64,000 nt of DNA from Legionella_C sp048541585. GTDB lineage: Bacteria; Pseudomonadota; Gammaproteobacteria; Legionellales; Legionellaceae. The stretch lies in the NCBI RefSeq assembly GCF_048541585.1, contig NZ_CP183303.1:186001-250000 (forward strand), written 5' to 3'. The notes beneath the pieces were generated by a model. The model had not been told where the DNA came from. It saw only the letters and a program-made list of their open reading frames with translations, and did no database searches. The translations under genes were made by a program, and so were the position numbers. Below are positions 1-8,195 of the stretch, one piece after another; the first letter of the stretch is position 1; each line of letters starts with the position of its first letter.

Positions 1-251
1 ATATTACTGGTGCAATTACGGCAGCAGGTGGTGCTTGGAATGCTAGCATTGTTGCTGAATGGGTTAGCTGGGGCAACACCACTTTAAAAGCAACTGGCCT
101 TGGCGAATATATTCAGGCAAGTACTTTAGCTGGTGACTTTCCGCGCATTGCTTTAGGTACTGGCATAATGTGTTTATACGTATTAGGGTTTAATCATTTA
201 TTATGGCGCCCCCTATATCGCTTAGCCCATGAGCGTTTTAATTTTAATTGA
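1..251 (+). CDS. ABC transporter permease, NitT/TauT type (3' end only)
   Basis: This is the C-terminal 82 codons of a gene whose start lies before the window; the reading frame begins at base 3 and stops with TGA at 249-251. The visible part contains the AAGGAWNASI stretch and a final hydrophobic segment followed by a basic tail (WRPLYRLAHERFNFN). This is the usual ending of inner-membrane permeases of the nitrate/sulfonate/bicarbonate (NitT/TauT) ABC family. The ATPase gene begins 14 bases after the stop, so the two are surely co-transcribed. The substrate cannot be told. Confidence 0.8.
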   Translation, partial: ITGAITAAGGAWNASIVAEWVSWGNTTLKATGLGEYIQASTLAGDFPRIALGTGIMCLYVLGFNHLLWRPLYRLAHERFNFN

Positions 252-265
252 GGTTTTATAGGCTT

Positions 266-1588
266 ATGCCAAATACAATTATCGAATTAGAAAATTGCTG
301 CAAATCCTTTAAGAAAACGGCCACTGCGCAGGAACTTTTAGTTCTTGAAGATGTTAATTTTCAACTACATGAGGGAGAAATTGTAGCCTTACTTGGTAAA
401 TCAGGTTCAGGTAAATCAACGTTACTGCGTATTATTGCAGGTTTAGTACCGCCTTCAGCAGGAAAGGTTACTTATCGAAATCAACCAGTTACCAAACCTG
501 TTGCTGGTATTGCTATGGTTTTTCAATCTTTTGCGTTAATGCCTTGGTTAACTGTTTTAGAAAATGTAGAGCTAGGTTTAGAAGCGCAAGGTGTTAGTCG
601 CGACGAACGTCGTCGTCGCGCCATTGAAGCGATTGATATTATTGGCTTAGATGGCTTTGAATCAGCCTTCCCAAAAGAGTTATCAGGAGGAATGCGTCAG
701 CGAGTTGGTTTTGCAAGAGCATTAGTTATCAACCCAGATGTCTTGCTTATGGATGAGCCTTTTTCTGCTTTAGATGTTTTAACGGCTGAAAATTTAAAAT
801 CGGATTTACTTAACTTATGGCAAGAAAAGAAGACAAATACTAATGGTATTTTATTGGTTACGCACAATATTGAAGAAGCAGCCACCTTGGCTGACAGAAT
901 TATTATTTTTGGCAGTGATCCTGGTTATATTCGTGCTGAATTAAAAGTGACTTTGCCTCAACCACGTAATACAGAGACGCCTGAATTCCAAAAATTAGTT
1001 GATAAAATATATACAGTAATGACCACAGGATTGCGCGAAAAAGCTAAACGTGCTCAACGTGAACGGCAAATTGGTTTAGGTTATCGTTTACCCGATGTTG
1101 ATCTATCTGAATTATCAGGACTCATTGAAACAATGACCTCTTTTAATGAGCGCATTGATTTACCAGAGCTTGCTGATGAGTTAATGATGAATATTGATGA
1201 TTTATTTCCCTTATTAGAAACTTTAGAAATCCTTGGCTTTGCACGTATATCTGATGGCGATATTCAATTAACTGAGTTAGGCAGGCAGTTTGCTAATGCT
1301 GATTTACAAACACGTAAGCAAATTTTTACTAAACGCTTATTAGATAAAGTACCTTTAGCACGTTATATCCGCCATATTTTAGACGAAAAAGTTGGGCATC
1401 GCGTATCAGAAGAGCGCTTTTTGACTAAATTAGAAGATTACTTTAGTGAAAAAGAAGCGGAACGCGTTTTACGTACCATGATTGATTGGGGACGTTATGC
1501 TGAAATCTTTGCCTATGATTTTAACACGGGTGTTTTAAGTCTAGAAAATCCAGGTATATCTGATGAAACATCAGAATTTATGCATTAG
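266..1588 (+). CDS. ABC transporter ATP-binding protein, NitT/TauT type with C-terminal AAA-associated domain
   Basis: This is the ATPase partner of the preceding permease. Walker A (GKSGSGKST), Q-loop (VFQSFALMPW), signature (LSGGMRQR) and Walker B (VLLMDEPF) are all intact within the first ~250 residues. The remaining ~180 residues form an extra C-terminal domain, mostly helical, of the type called AAA-associated C-terminal in nitrate/sulfonate-like transporters. A TTG at 248 would also open the frame, but it overlaps the permease stop. I prefer ATG 266 (MPNTIIELE), which sits about 12 bases after GAGG. The protein is 440 residues with this start. It probably powers import of a small anion or organic ligand. 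Confidence 0.88.
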   Translation: MPNTIIELENCCKSFKKTATAQELLVLEDVNFQLHEGEIVALLGKSGSGKSTLLRIIAGLVPPSAGKVTYRNQPVTKPVAGIAMVFQSFALMPWLTVLENVELGLEAQGVSRDERRRRAIEAIDIIGLDGFESAFPKELSGGMRQRVGFARALVINPDVLLMDEPFSALDVLTAENLKSDLLNLWQEKKTNTNGILLVTHNIEEAATLADRIIIFGSDPGYIRAELKVTLPQPRNTETPEFQKLVDKIYTVMTTGLREKAKRAQRERQIGLGYRLPDVDLSELSGLIETMTSFNERIDLPELADELMMNIDDLFPLLETLEILGFARISDGDIQLTELGRQFANADLQTRKQIFTKRLLDKVPLARYIRHILDEKVGHRVSEERFLTKLEDYFSEKEAERVLRTMIDWGRYAEIFAYDFNTGVLSLENPGISDETSEFMH

Positions 1589-1609
1589 TCTTCTTAATTT
1601 GAGGTATAG

Positions 1610-2737
1610 ATGAATAATGATAATTATATTGGCTTAACGAAATTTGAACTTGATACTCCATGCCTGATATTAGATAAAGATAAATTATTATATAATTTAC
1701 AGGTCATGCAGGAGCATGCACTAAACTATCATGTCAATATTAGGCCGCATGTTAAAACGCATAAATGCTCTAAATTAGCGGCTTTACAAATTCAACATGG
1801 CGCTATCGGCATTAGTGCTGCTAAAGTTGCTGAAGCAGAAGCATTAATTGCAGCAGGCATTCGTCATATTTTAATTACCTCACCCATCGTGGCTGCTACA
1901 AAAATCAGGAGACTACTTCATTGCCTTAAACAAGCACCAGAGACTATGGTCGTTGTAGATAATGAAGAAAATGCTGCTGCTTTAAATAAAGCGGGCCAAG
2001 CTGCACAAATCAAGATTAATGTTTTAATTGATATTGACCCAGGACTAGGTCGTACTGGTATAAAGCCTGAAAAAGCGCTTACATTAGGCCATTATATTCA
2101 AACTTGCTCCTGGTTAGCGTTACAAGGTTTGCAGTGTTACGCGGGTAATTTACAACATATTAAAAGCTATGAAGAACGCAAGAGGAGTTCTTTGGCTACT
2201 ATGCAAATGGCCAGCGATTTAATAAAACAATTCAGACAAGCAAATTTACCTTGTTCTATTTTAACAGGTAGTGGCACGGGAACTTATAATATTGACATTG
2301 AGGCTTCTGAAGTCACTGAGATTCAGCCAGGCTCCTATACTGTCATGGATGTTGAGTATAGGATGATTGGCTCAAAAGAAAATCCTGATCATTTTAATAC
2401 CTTTAAGCCTGCTATGACTTTATTAACGACAGTCATTAGCGCTAATAGAACAGAGCATGTAACAGTAGATGCTGGTACTAAATCTATTTATGTTGACCTT
2501 AAACATGAGCCTCGAATTATCACGCCACAAGGGTTACATTATAATTGGGGTGGATTTGGTGATGAGCATGGTAAGGTTACATCTGTTAATGGCGTCTTGC
2601 CTAAATTAGGTGAGATTCTTGAATTAATTGTTCCTCATTGTGATCCTACTATTAATTTGTTTGATAAATTTTTTCTTTGTGAAAACGATGTAGTTATTGA
2701 TTGTTGGGATATTGATTTAAGAGGTAAATCACAATAA
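1610..2737 (+). CDS. D-threonine aldolase / D-serine dehydratase-like PLP enzyme
   Basis: This is a fold-type III PLP enzyme of the DSD1 / D-threonine aldolase family (375 residues). The N-terminal TPCLILDKDKL and RPHVKTHK segments carry the expected PLP-binding lysine of the alanine-racemase-like barrel. Near the C-terminus, VPHCDPTIN has the His-x-Cys/Asp arrangement that binds the metal in this family. It starts 21 bases after the ABC ATPase stop, behind GAGGT, so it may belong to the same transcript. Members cleave D-threonine or D-allo-threonine to glycine and acetaldehyde, or dehydrate D-serine; which applies here cannot be read from sequence. Confidence 0.85.
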   Translation: MNNDNYIGLTKFELDTPCLILDKDKLLYNLQVMQEHALNYHVNIRPHVKTHKCSKLAALQIQHGAIGISAAKVAEAEALIAAGIRHILITSPIVAATKIRRLLHCLKQAPETMVVVDNEENAAALNKAGQAAQIKINVLIDIDPGLGRTGIKPEKALTLGHYIQTCSWLALQGLQCYAGNLQHIKSYEERKRSSLATMQMASDLIKQFRQANLPCSILTGSGTGTYNIDIEASEVTEIQPGSYTVMDVEYRMIGSKENPDHFNTFKPAMTLLTTVISANRTEHVTVDAGTKSIYVDLKHEPRIITPQGLHYNWGGFGDEHGKVTSVNGVLPKLGEILELIVPHCDPTINLFDKFFLCENDVVIDCWDIDLRGKSQ

Positions 2738-2846
2738 CAGCGAACAAACTAGCGAATAAAAACGTTAAGAGAATTTCCCAATTTAATAATTTATTAGCTT
2801 AATTTCATGCTATTAATTATAAAGAGCTCTTTAAACTTGAGGTCTT

Positions 2847-3194
2847 ATGAACTATTTTTTATTGTTTACTGGCCAAGATCACAAATCTTATTTTAAAGAA
2901 GAAAGTGCATTTATAGCAACTGAGGAGCCTTTGGGCTCATACTCTGAAGAAATTAAAGTCGATATTATGCGCTTTAGAACTTTTCCAGCAGGAAAAATTT
3001 ATCCTATGCATGCGGCTCCTACTAAGCAATTTATTATCTATCAAGAAGGGGAAGTAGAAGTAGAAGCAAGTGGTGGAGAGACAAAGGTATTTAAACCAGG
3101 GGACGTATTATTCGCTACAGATACTACAGGTCAAGGACATATTTCACGTACGTTAAAAGCAGGGCGAGCAATCATTATTACTGTAAAAGAATAA
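2847..3194 (+). CDS. Small cupin-like protein
   Basis: A 115-residue protein with a single cupin-like beta-barrel pattern. A glycine-rich turn around FPAGKIYPMHAAPTKQ is followed by the typical EGEVEVEASGGETKVFKPGDVLF strand pairs and a C-terminal RAIIITVKE strand. Only one histidine (in PMHAAP) lies where metal-binding cupin motif 1 would be, so metal binding is doubtful. The start follows TTGAGGTCTT. It stands alone between a PLP enzyme gene and a convergent dsbA, with a strong hairpin just downstream. Role unknown. Confidence 0.75.
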   Translation: MNYFLLFTGQDHKSYFKEESAFIATEEPLGSYSEEIKVDIMRFRTFPAGKIYPMHAAPTKQFIIYQEGEVEVEASGGETKVFKPGDVLFATDTTGQGHISRTLKAGRAIIITVKE

Positions 3195-3240
3195 AAGTTT
3201 AAGCATTCACATCTAGAATTAATGACGCTAGCTTAATTCC

Positions 3241-3274
3241 TTATATAGGCTGGGCTTTGGCTCAGCCTATATAA
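3241..3274. terminator. Bidirectional hairpin terminator between cupin gene and dsbA
   Basis: The arms TTATATAGGCTGGG and CTCAGCCTATATAA can pair over 14 positions around a short loop, with one G-T type mismatch. The hairpin lies in the 98-base gap between convergent genes, so it probably ends transcription from both sides. Confidence 0.7.
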
Positions 3275-3292
3275 GATTCTATAGGTGAGCAA

Positions 3293-3913
3293 TTACTTTT
3301 GCTGGGCTTTATTAACTAAAAAATTAAGTATTTTAACCAATCGCTCTTCATCTTGTGCCATTTGTAAATCAGTTTTAAATTGATGATTAACGACGAAAGA
3401 AGGAACAACATTAACACGATATTTTGCCATTTTGGCATTTGCTTCATTAATTTTCATTTCTAAAGTAGGTGAATGAGTAAAGGCACTTTCTGCTGTTTCT
3501 TTACTGACACCATGTTCACTGAAAAAATTAATCATTGCTTGATTATTGTTAAGTGGCGTTTTATCAACTTGAATAGCTTTAAATAAAAGTGGATTTAATT
3601 TGTCGCTTAAATCTAATAACTCAGCAGTATAATATGCTTTAGCATAATATGACCAATCTTTATTAAAAACCACAGGTACTCGTGAAAATTGGATTTTGTT
3701 ATTTTGCTGTTTGACCCATTGATCTAAAGTCGACTCAATGCGATAACACCAAGGGCAACCAAAGCTGAAAAATTCAGTAACTTGAATTTTATTAGTTGAC
3801 GTTGCTTGCTGGCTACTAGGTTTTATAACGTCATAATCCTTGCCAATAACAAAATCTTCAGCGCTTGCAAGCATTGGAAATAGTAAACAGAGTACTAACA
3901 GACGTTTTAGCAT
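3293..3913 (-). CDS. dsbA: Periplasmic thiol:disulfide interchange protein DsbA
   Basis: A 206-residue periplasmic oxidoreductase. Residues 1-18 form a signal peptide (LLVLCLLFPMLASA). The thioredoxin-fold active site is C53-P-W-C56 (FFSFGCPWCYRIE), and V170-P171 is the cis-proline loop. The dipeptide between the cysteines is Pro-Trp rather than the classic Pro-His of E. coli DsbA; this should shift redox potential, but by how much cannot be said. It lies 20 bases downstream of the cytochrome c4 gene and near engB, a neighbourhood I recall as conserved in pseudomonads and Legionella. It introduces disulfides into exported proteins. Confidence 0.92.
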   Translation of the reverse strand: MLKRLLVLCLLFPMLASAEDFVIGKDYDVIKPSSQQATSTNKIQVTEFFSFGCPWCYRIESTLDQWVKQQNNKIQFSRVPVVFNKDWSYYAKAYYTAELLDLSDKLNPLLFKAIQVDKTPLNNNQAMINFFSEHGVSKETAESAFTHSPTLEMKINEANAKMAKYRVNVVPSFVVNHQFKTDLQMAQDEERLVKILNFLVNKAQQK

Positions 3914-3933
3914 AATTTATTTCTCACTTAAGT

Positions 3934-4533
3934 TTAATGTAATCCTTGAATATAATAAGCAACAGCTTCCATATCTTCTGGGCTCATGCGATGACTAATA
4001 TCACGCATGATTTCATTTAAATCGTTACTACGTTTCTTTTGTTGAAATGCTTGTAACTGGCTAATAGTATATTGTGCATGTTGTCCTGATAACACGGGGA
4101 AACCAGCCTGATTATTACCCGTCCCACGAGGGCCATGACAAGCAATACAGGCCGTAATATGTTTACTTAAGTCACCACCACGGTAGATAGCTTCACCACG
4201 TTTAACAAATTTTTGCGGAGTAGTATTTTGTGCAAGTGGTAATTTAGCGTAATAGGCAGATAACTCTTTAATATCAGCGTCCGTTAAGGTTGCAGCAATC
4301 GTTGTCATTACTGGAACATTGCGGGTGGTAACTTTTTTAAAATCATATAATTGTTTTTCTAAATATAAGGCATGTTGGCCAGCAATATTGGGCCATAATG
4401 GATTAGTACTGTTGCCTTCTGGGCCATGGCAAGCCACGCAAGTTGCCGCTTTTGCAGGCACAGCTAAAGTATTATCGGCAGCTTGCACAGCAAAAGTAGT
4501 TGTAAGCGCAATAGCAAACAATATTTTTTTCAT
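3934..4533 (-). CDS. Cytochrome c4 (di-haem)
   Basis: A 199-residue exported di-haem cytochrome. A signal peptide covers about residues 1-18. Two haem c attachment sites, C32VAC35H36 and C129IAC132H133, sit in two similar halves; the methionine in VPVMTT is a likely axial ligand for the first half. This duplicated layout is typical of cytochrome c4, which carries electrons in the periplasm to terminal oxidases. It is probably co-transcribed with dsbA and divergent from engB. Confidence 0.93.
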   Translation of the reverse strand: MKKILFAIALTTTFAVQAADNTLAVPAKAATCVACHGPEGNSTNPLWPNIAGQHALYLEKQLYDFKKVTTRNVPVMTTIAATLTDADIKELSAYYAKLPLAQNTTPQKFVKRGEAIYRGGDLSKHITACIACHGPRGTGNNQAGFPVLSGQHAQYTISQLQAFQQKKRSNDLNEIMRDISHRMSPEDMEAVAYYIQGLH

Positions 4534-4660
4534 ACCAACCTCAGAATTAGCCTTCCTTTAATGGTACACTGCTTAAGCAAAAATTCCAAAATGAAAAATG
4601 ATTCTAATGATAAAAGCTATAGTAAAATGAAGTTACTTAGTGGTAAGAGATAATTTAATA

Positions 4661-5290
4661 ATGTCAATTAATCCATATTCAAAAGCCAATTTTTTACAAA
4701 GTGCAGCACTGGTTTCGCAATTACCGCCTGATCAAGGTTATGAAGTTGCTTTTGCTGGGCGTTCCAATGCTGGTAAATCTAGCGCGTTAAATTGTTTAAC
4801 CGGTATCAAACAATTAGCACGAACAAGTAAAACACCTGGCCGCACTCAATTAATTAATTTATTTGCACTCGATGAAGAGCGCCGTTTAGTCGATTTACCT
4901 GGTTATGGCTATGCTAAAGTGTCTTTACACACTAAACAGGAGTGGCAGAAAAATTTAGCACACTACTTAGAGGTAAGGCGCTGCTTGGCTGGCCTAATTC
5001 TTTTAATGGACTGCCGCCATCCATTAAAAGACCTTGATCAGATGATGATAGAGTGGGCTGTAAATAGGCAAATACCTGTACATATTTTATTAACTAAAGC
5101 AGATAAAATCAGCCGCAGTGAAGCTAAAACTACAGCTATAAAGGTACGTAACCATTATCGTCTACTGCCTGAATTAATCAGTGTACAACTTTTTTCTTCC
5201 TTAAAAAAAGAAGGGATTGATGAGTTAATTAAGGTATTAAATAGTTGGTATCAATGGCCAATTGAGGAAATAGCAGGCAAAAATAATTAA
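4661..5290 (+). CDS. engB: Ribosome biogenesis GTPase EngB/YihA
   Basis: A 209-residue TRAFAC-class GTPase of the EngB/YsxC family, involved in large ribosomal subunit assembly. Visible motifs are G1 (GRSNAGKSS), the switch region TPGRTQ, G3 (DLPGYG) and G4 (TKAD). A GTG at 4640 adds seven residues, but ATG 4661 (MSINPYSKANFLQSA) matches the usual N-terminus and has a purine-rich AAGAGA upstream. It is transcribed away from cytochrome c4. Confidence 0.95.
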   Translation: MSINPYSKANFLQSAALVSQLPPDQGYEVAFAGRSNAGKSSALNCLTGIKQLARTSKTPGRTQLINLFALDEERRLVDLPGYGYAKVSLHTKQEWQKNLAHYLEVRRCLAGLILLMDCRHPLKDLDQMMIEWAVNRQIPVHILLTKADKISRSEAKTTAIKVRNHYRLLPELISVQLFSSLKKEGIDELIKVLNSWYQWPIEEIAGKNN

Positions 5291-5387
5291 GCTTACTTAG
5301 TAAGTCTCTTGGCTAGATTGACATGCCTCTTTTATCTATAAAGGCTTATCCTAACTAAATAGGTAAATCTCTAGCGCAATTTGGCAT

Positions 5388-5413
5388 CGCTAATTAATTA
5401 CTGCTAATTAGCG
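5388..5413. terminator. Hairpin between convergent engB and acs
   Basis: The arms CGCTAATTA (5388-5396) and TAATTAGCG (5405-5413) form a perfect 9-bp stem with an 8-base loop between the ends of two convergent genes. It probably works as a bidirectional terminator. Confidence 0.55.
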
Positions 5414-5433
5414 CCATGCAGGTTGCTCTTGAT

Positions 5434-7284
5434 TTATTGTGTTTCATCTTTAAATAAATCATCTATTGCTTGCGGGTTAGCAAGTGTTGATAAATCTCCA
5501 AGCTCATCAATTGCTGTTACCTCTTTACTAGCTATTAAACGCAGTACACGTCGCATTATTTTACCAGAGCGAGTTTTAGGTAAATCGTTAACAAAGCGAA
5601 TAGCATCGGGTTTGGCAATTGCACCGATAGCTGCTTTTGTATTTTCAATAAGTTCTTGTTCCAATTTGGAATTAGGTTTACATATTTCTTTTAAAGTTAC
5701 AAAGGCGTAAATCCCTTGACCTTTAATGTCATGAGGTATGCCAACTACCGCAGCTTCGGCAACATCAGAATGTGCAACTAGGGCGCTTTCAATTTCTGCT
5801 GTACCTAGGCGGTGGCCGGAGATATTTAACACATCATCAAGACGGCCATTAATCCAATAGTCGCCTTCATTATCACGACGTGCTCCATCGCCGGTGATAT
5901 AATAGCCATTGTGAAAATAAGTTTTAACGTAACGCTCATGATCACCGGCGATTGTTCTAGCTAAAGAAGGCCAGGGTGCTTTAACCGCTAACATTCCTTC
6001 GCCTGTACCATCAATTTCACAATAATTTTCATCAAGAAGTACTGCAGAAATACCAGGCAATGGTTTACAGGCACTTCCAGGTTTAAAAGGTTGGGAGTCT
6101 TTATACTGCGGACTAATCATAATGCTGCCTGTCTCTGTTTGCCACCATGTATCAACAATAGGGCAACGCTTTAAACCTACTTTTTCATAATACCAAAGCC
6201 AGACATCTGGATTAATGGGTTCACCAACGCTTCCTAAAAGACGTAAGGAATCTCGACTTGACGTTTCTAACCACTGTTCTCCCTCACGAATTAAAGCCCG
6301 AATTGCCGTGGGAGCTGTATAAAATATATTAACCTGATATCTATCAATTATCTTCCAAACTCGTGAAGGATCAGGCCAGGTGGGAACTCCGCCAAAAACT
6401 AAAGTTGTAATACCATTGCAAAGTGGACCATAAACTAAATAACTATGACCTGTTATCCAGCCTATATCTGCTGTACACCAAAAAATATCATTACTTTGAC
6501 AATCAAAAACCTGCTGAAAACTATAGGCTACCTGAGCTAAATAACCTCCGGTTGTATGGATTAAGCCTTTGGGCTTGCCTGTACTGCCGGAAGTATAAAG
6601 AATAAAAAGCGGATCTTCAGCATCCATAATTTCTGGTGGACAATCAGCGTTTAGGGTACTTTTTATTTCATGCCACCAATAATCTTTTGTTGGATTAAAG
6701 GGTATCAGCTTAGTGCTATGTTTAATAATTAAAGTTTTTAAATTTAAATTTTCAGTTGCTTCATCTGCTTGTTGTTTTAAGACAAATGTCTTACCACCGC
6801 GTTGATAACTGTCACTGGTAATTAGTAGCTTCGCTTCAGAGGCTTCTAAACGTTGCCTTAAAGCAAGTGCTGAAAAGCCTGCAAAAACCACCGTATGGAT
6901 AGCGCCAATACGGCTACAGGCAAGCATAGCCACAATAGCTTCTGGAATCATAGGTAAATAAATAGCAACGGTATCGCCTTTTTTTATACCTAATGCTTTA
7001 AGTCCATTAGCCATAAGGCAAACTTCATAATGAAGCTCGGCAAAGGTTAGTGTTTTTTGCTCATGTTCATCGTCTCCTTCCCAAATAAGCGCAGGATGTT
7101 GGCTTTTTGTAGGCAGATGTTTATCTAGGCAATTTGCACTAACATTTAATTTCCCGCCAAGAAACCATTGGATTTTACCAGTGTGAAAATTACCAGCGGA
7201 GGTAGTATGCCAGGGTGAAATCCAGCTTACATATTCTTTAGCGATACTAGCCCAAAAGTTGTCATGAGAATTTTGAGCAGCCAT
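5434..7284 (-). CDS. Acetyl-CoA synthetase family protein (AMP-forming)
   Basis: A 616-residue ANL-superfamily ligase. Recognisable motifs are the P-loop TSGSTGKPKG (231-240), DTWWQTETG (378-386), the hinge/A8 region YITGDGARRDNEGDYWING and the C-terminal PKTRSGK (569-575), whose lysine is the catalytic and acetylation-controlled residue in Acs. DTWWQTETG is the acetate-type form, so acetate is the most likely substrate, though propionate cannot be excluded. It starts 3 bases after the mmsB stop and is the last gene of the mmsA-mmsB-acs operon. That position fits activation of short-chain acids made or used in valine and propionyl-CoA metabolism. Confidence 0.88.
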   Translation of the reverse strand: MAAQNSHDNFWASIAKEYVSWISPWHTTSAGNFHTGKIQWFLGGKLNVSANCLDKHLPTKSQHPALIWEGDDEHEQKTLTFAELHYEVCLMANGLKALGIKKGDTVAIYLPMIPEAIVAMLACSRIGAIHTVVFAGFSALALRQRLEASEAKLLITSDSYQRGGKTFVLKQQADEATENLNLKTLIIKHSTKLIPFNPTKDYWWHEIKSTLNADCPPEIMDAEDPLFILYTSGSTGKPKGLIHTTGGYLAQVAYSFQQVFDCQSNDIFWCTADIGWITGHSYLVYGPLCNGITTLVFGGVPTWPDPSRVWKIIDRYQVNIFYTAPTAIRALIREGEQWLETSSRDSLRLLGSVGEPINPDVWLWYYEKVGLKRCPIVDTWWQTETGSIMISPQYKDSQPFKPGSACKPLPGISAVLLDENYCEIDGTGEGMLAVKAPWPSLARTIAGDHERYVKTYFHNGYYITGDGARRDNEGDYWINGRLDDVLNISGHRLGTAEIESALVAHSDVAEAAVVGIPHDIKGQGIYAFVTLKEICKPNSKLEQELIENTKAAIGAIAKPDAIRFVNDLPKTRSGKIMRRVLRLIASKEVTAIDELGDLSTLANPQAIDDLFKDETQ

Positions 7285-7287
7285 AGT

Positions 7288-8172
7288 TTACCCTTGTATT
7301 TTTTTAATAATTGCTGAAAAATCAAGTTGGCCGAAGCCTTGATCTTTAAATTGCTGATAAAGTGTCGTGGCTTGCTTGCCTAGCGGTGTTTCTATCTGTG
7401 CACTTGTTGCAGCCTGCTGACTTAATAGCAAATCTTTAAGCATCATCGCTGCTGTAAAACCAGCTTGATAATCGTTATTAGCAGGAACGTTAGGGAGAAT
7501 ATTAGGAACTGGTACATACTGACTAATTGCCCAGCATTGTCCAGAGGAATTATTAACAACTTCAAATAATTTATCAGCGGCAAGGCCTAATTTTTCAGCT
7601 AAGACAAAAGCTTCTGAAACACCAATCATGGTAATACCGAGAACCATATTATTGCAAATTTTAGCAGCTTGCCCGCTTCCTACTGGGCCTGTATGGAAAA
7701 TCTTTTTTCCCATAGTAGAAAGTAGAGGGCTAGCACGCTCAAAAGCAGGCGTTTCGCCACCTACCATAAAGGTTAAGCTTGCTGCTGTAGCACCTTTAAC
7801 TCCGCCCGATACAGGAGCATCTATCATTGCTAATTGATGTTGCTTTGCTTGCTGATAAAGATAATTACAAGTGGCAATATCAATAGTTGAACAGTCAATA
7901 TGTAAAGTATTTGGTGTTGCTGTAAGATAGAGTCCTGCCTCGTTAAGGCAAACCGCTTTTACCTGCTCACCAGTCTGAAGCATGGTAATAATAAAATCTT
8001 GATCTTGTGCTGCTTGCTTTAATTCTAACGCAGCAATGCCACCTGCCGTCGCGAAATGATCTAAAGCATTAGGTTGTAAGTCATAACCTGTTACTTGATG
8101 ACCTGCTTTAACTAAATTAAGTGCCATTGGCAATCCCATATGCCCTAGTCCCACAAATCCAATGCGAGCCAT
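7288..8172 (-). CDS. mmsB: 3-hydroxyisobutyrate dehydrogenase
   Basis: A 294-residue NAD-dependent beta-hydroxyacid dehydrogenase. The Rossmann motif GFVGLGHMG is at the N-terminus, the substrate-binding signature DAPVSGGVKGA follows, and GSGQAAKICNN contains the catalytic lysine. It oxidises 3-hydroxyisobutyrate to methylmalonate semialdehyde in valine breakdown. The start has a good GGAGAG site and lies 23 bases after the mmsA stop. The product is the substrate of the adjacent MmsA, which supports the assignment. Confidence 0.93.
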   Translation of the reverse strand: MARIGFVGLGHMGLPMALNLVKAGHQVTGYDLQPNALDHFATAGGIAALELKQAAQDQDFIITMLQTGEQVKAVCLNEAGLYLTATPNTLHIDCSTIDIATCNYLYQQAKQHQLAMIDAPVSGGVKGATAASLTFMVGGETPAFERASPLLSTMGKKIFHTGPVGSGQAAKICNNMVLGITMIGVSEAFVLAEKLGLAADKLFEVVNNSSGQCWAISQYVPVPNILPNVPANNDYQAGFTAAMMLKDLLLSQQAATSAQIETPLGKQATTLYQQFKDQGFGQLDFSAIIKKIQG

Positions 8173-8195
8173 TTTCTCTCCAAGTGCTGAAAAAA

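Noticed and set aside
248..265. TTG start giving six more residues to the ABC ATPase
   Set aside because: It overlaps the permease stop and lacks a placed ribosome site; ATG 266 starts the conserved domain.
6423..6605. 60-codon frame inside acs
   Set aside because: Shadow of the acs coding strand; no ribosome site.
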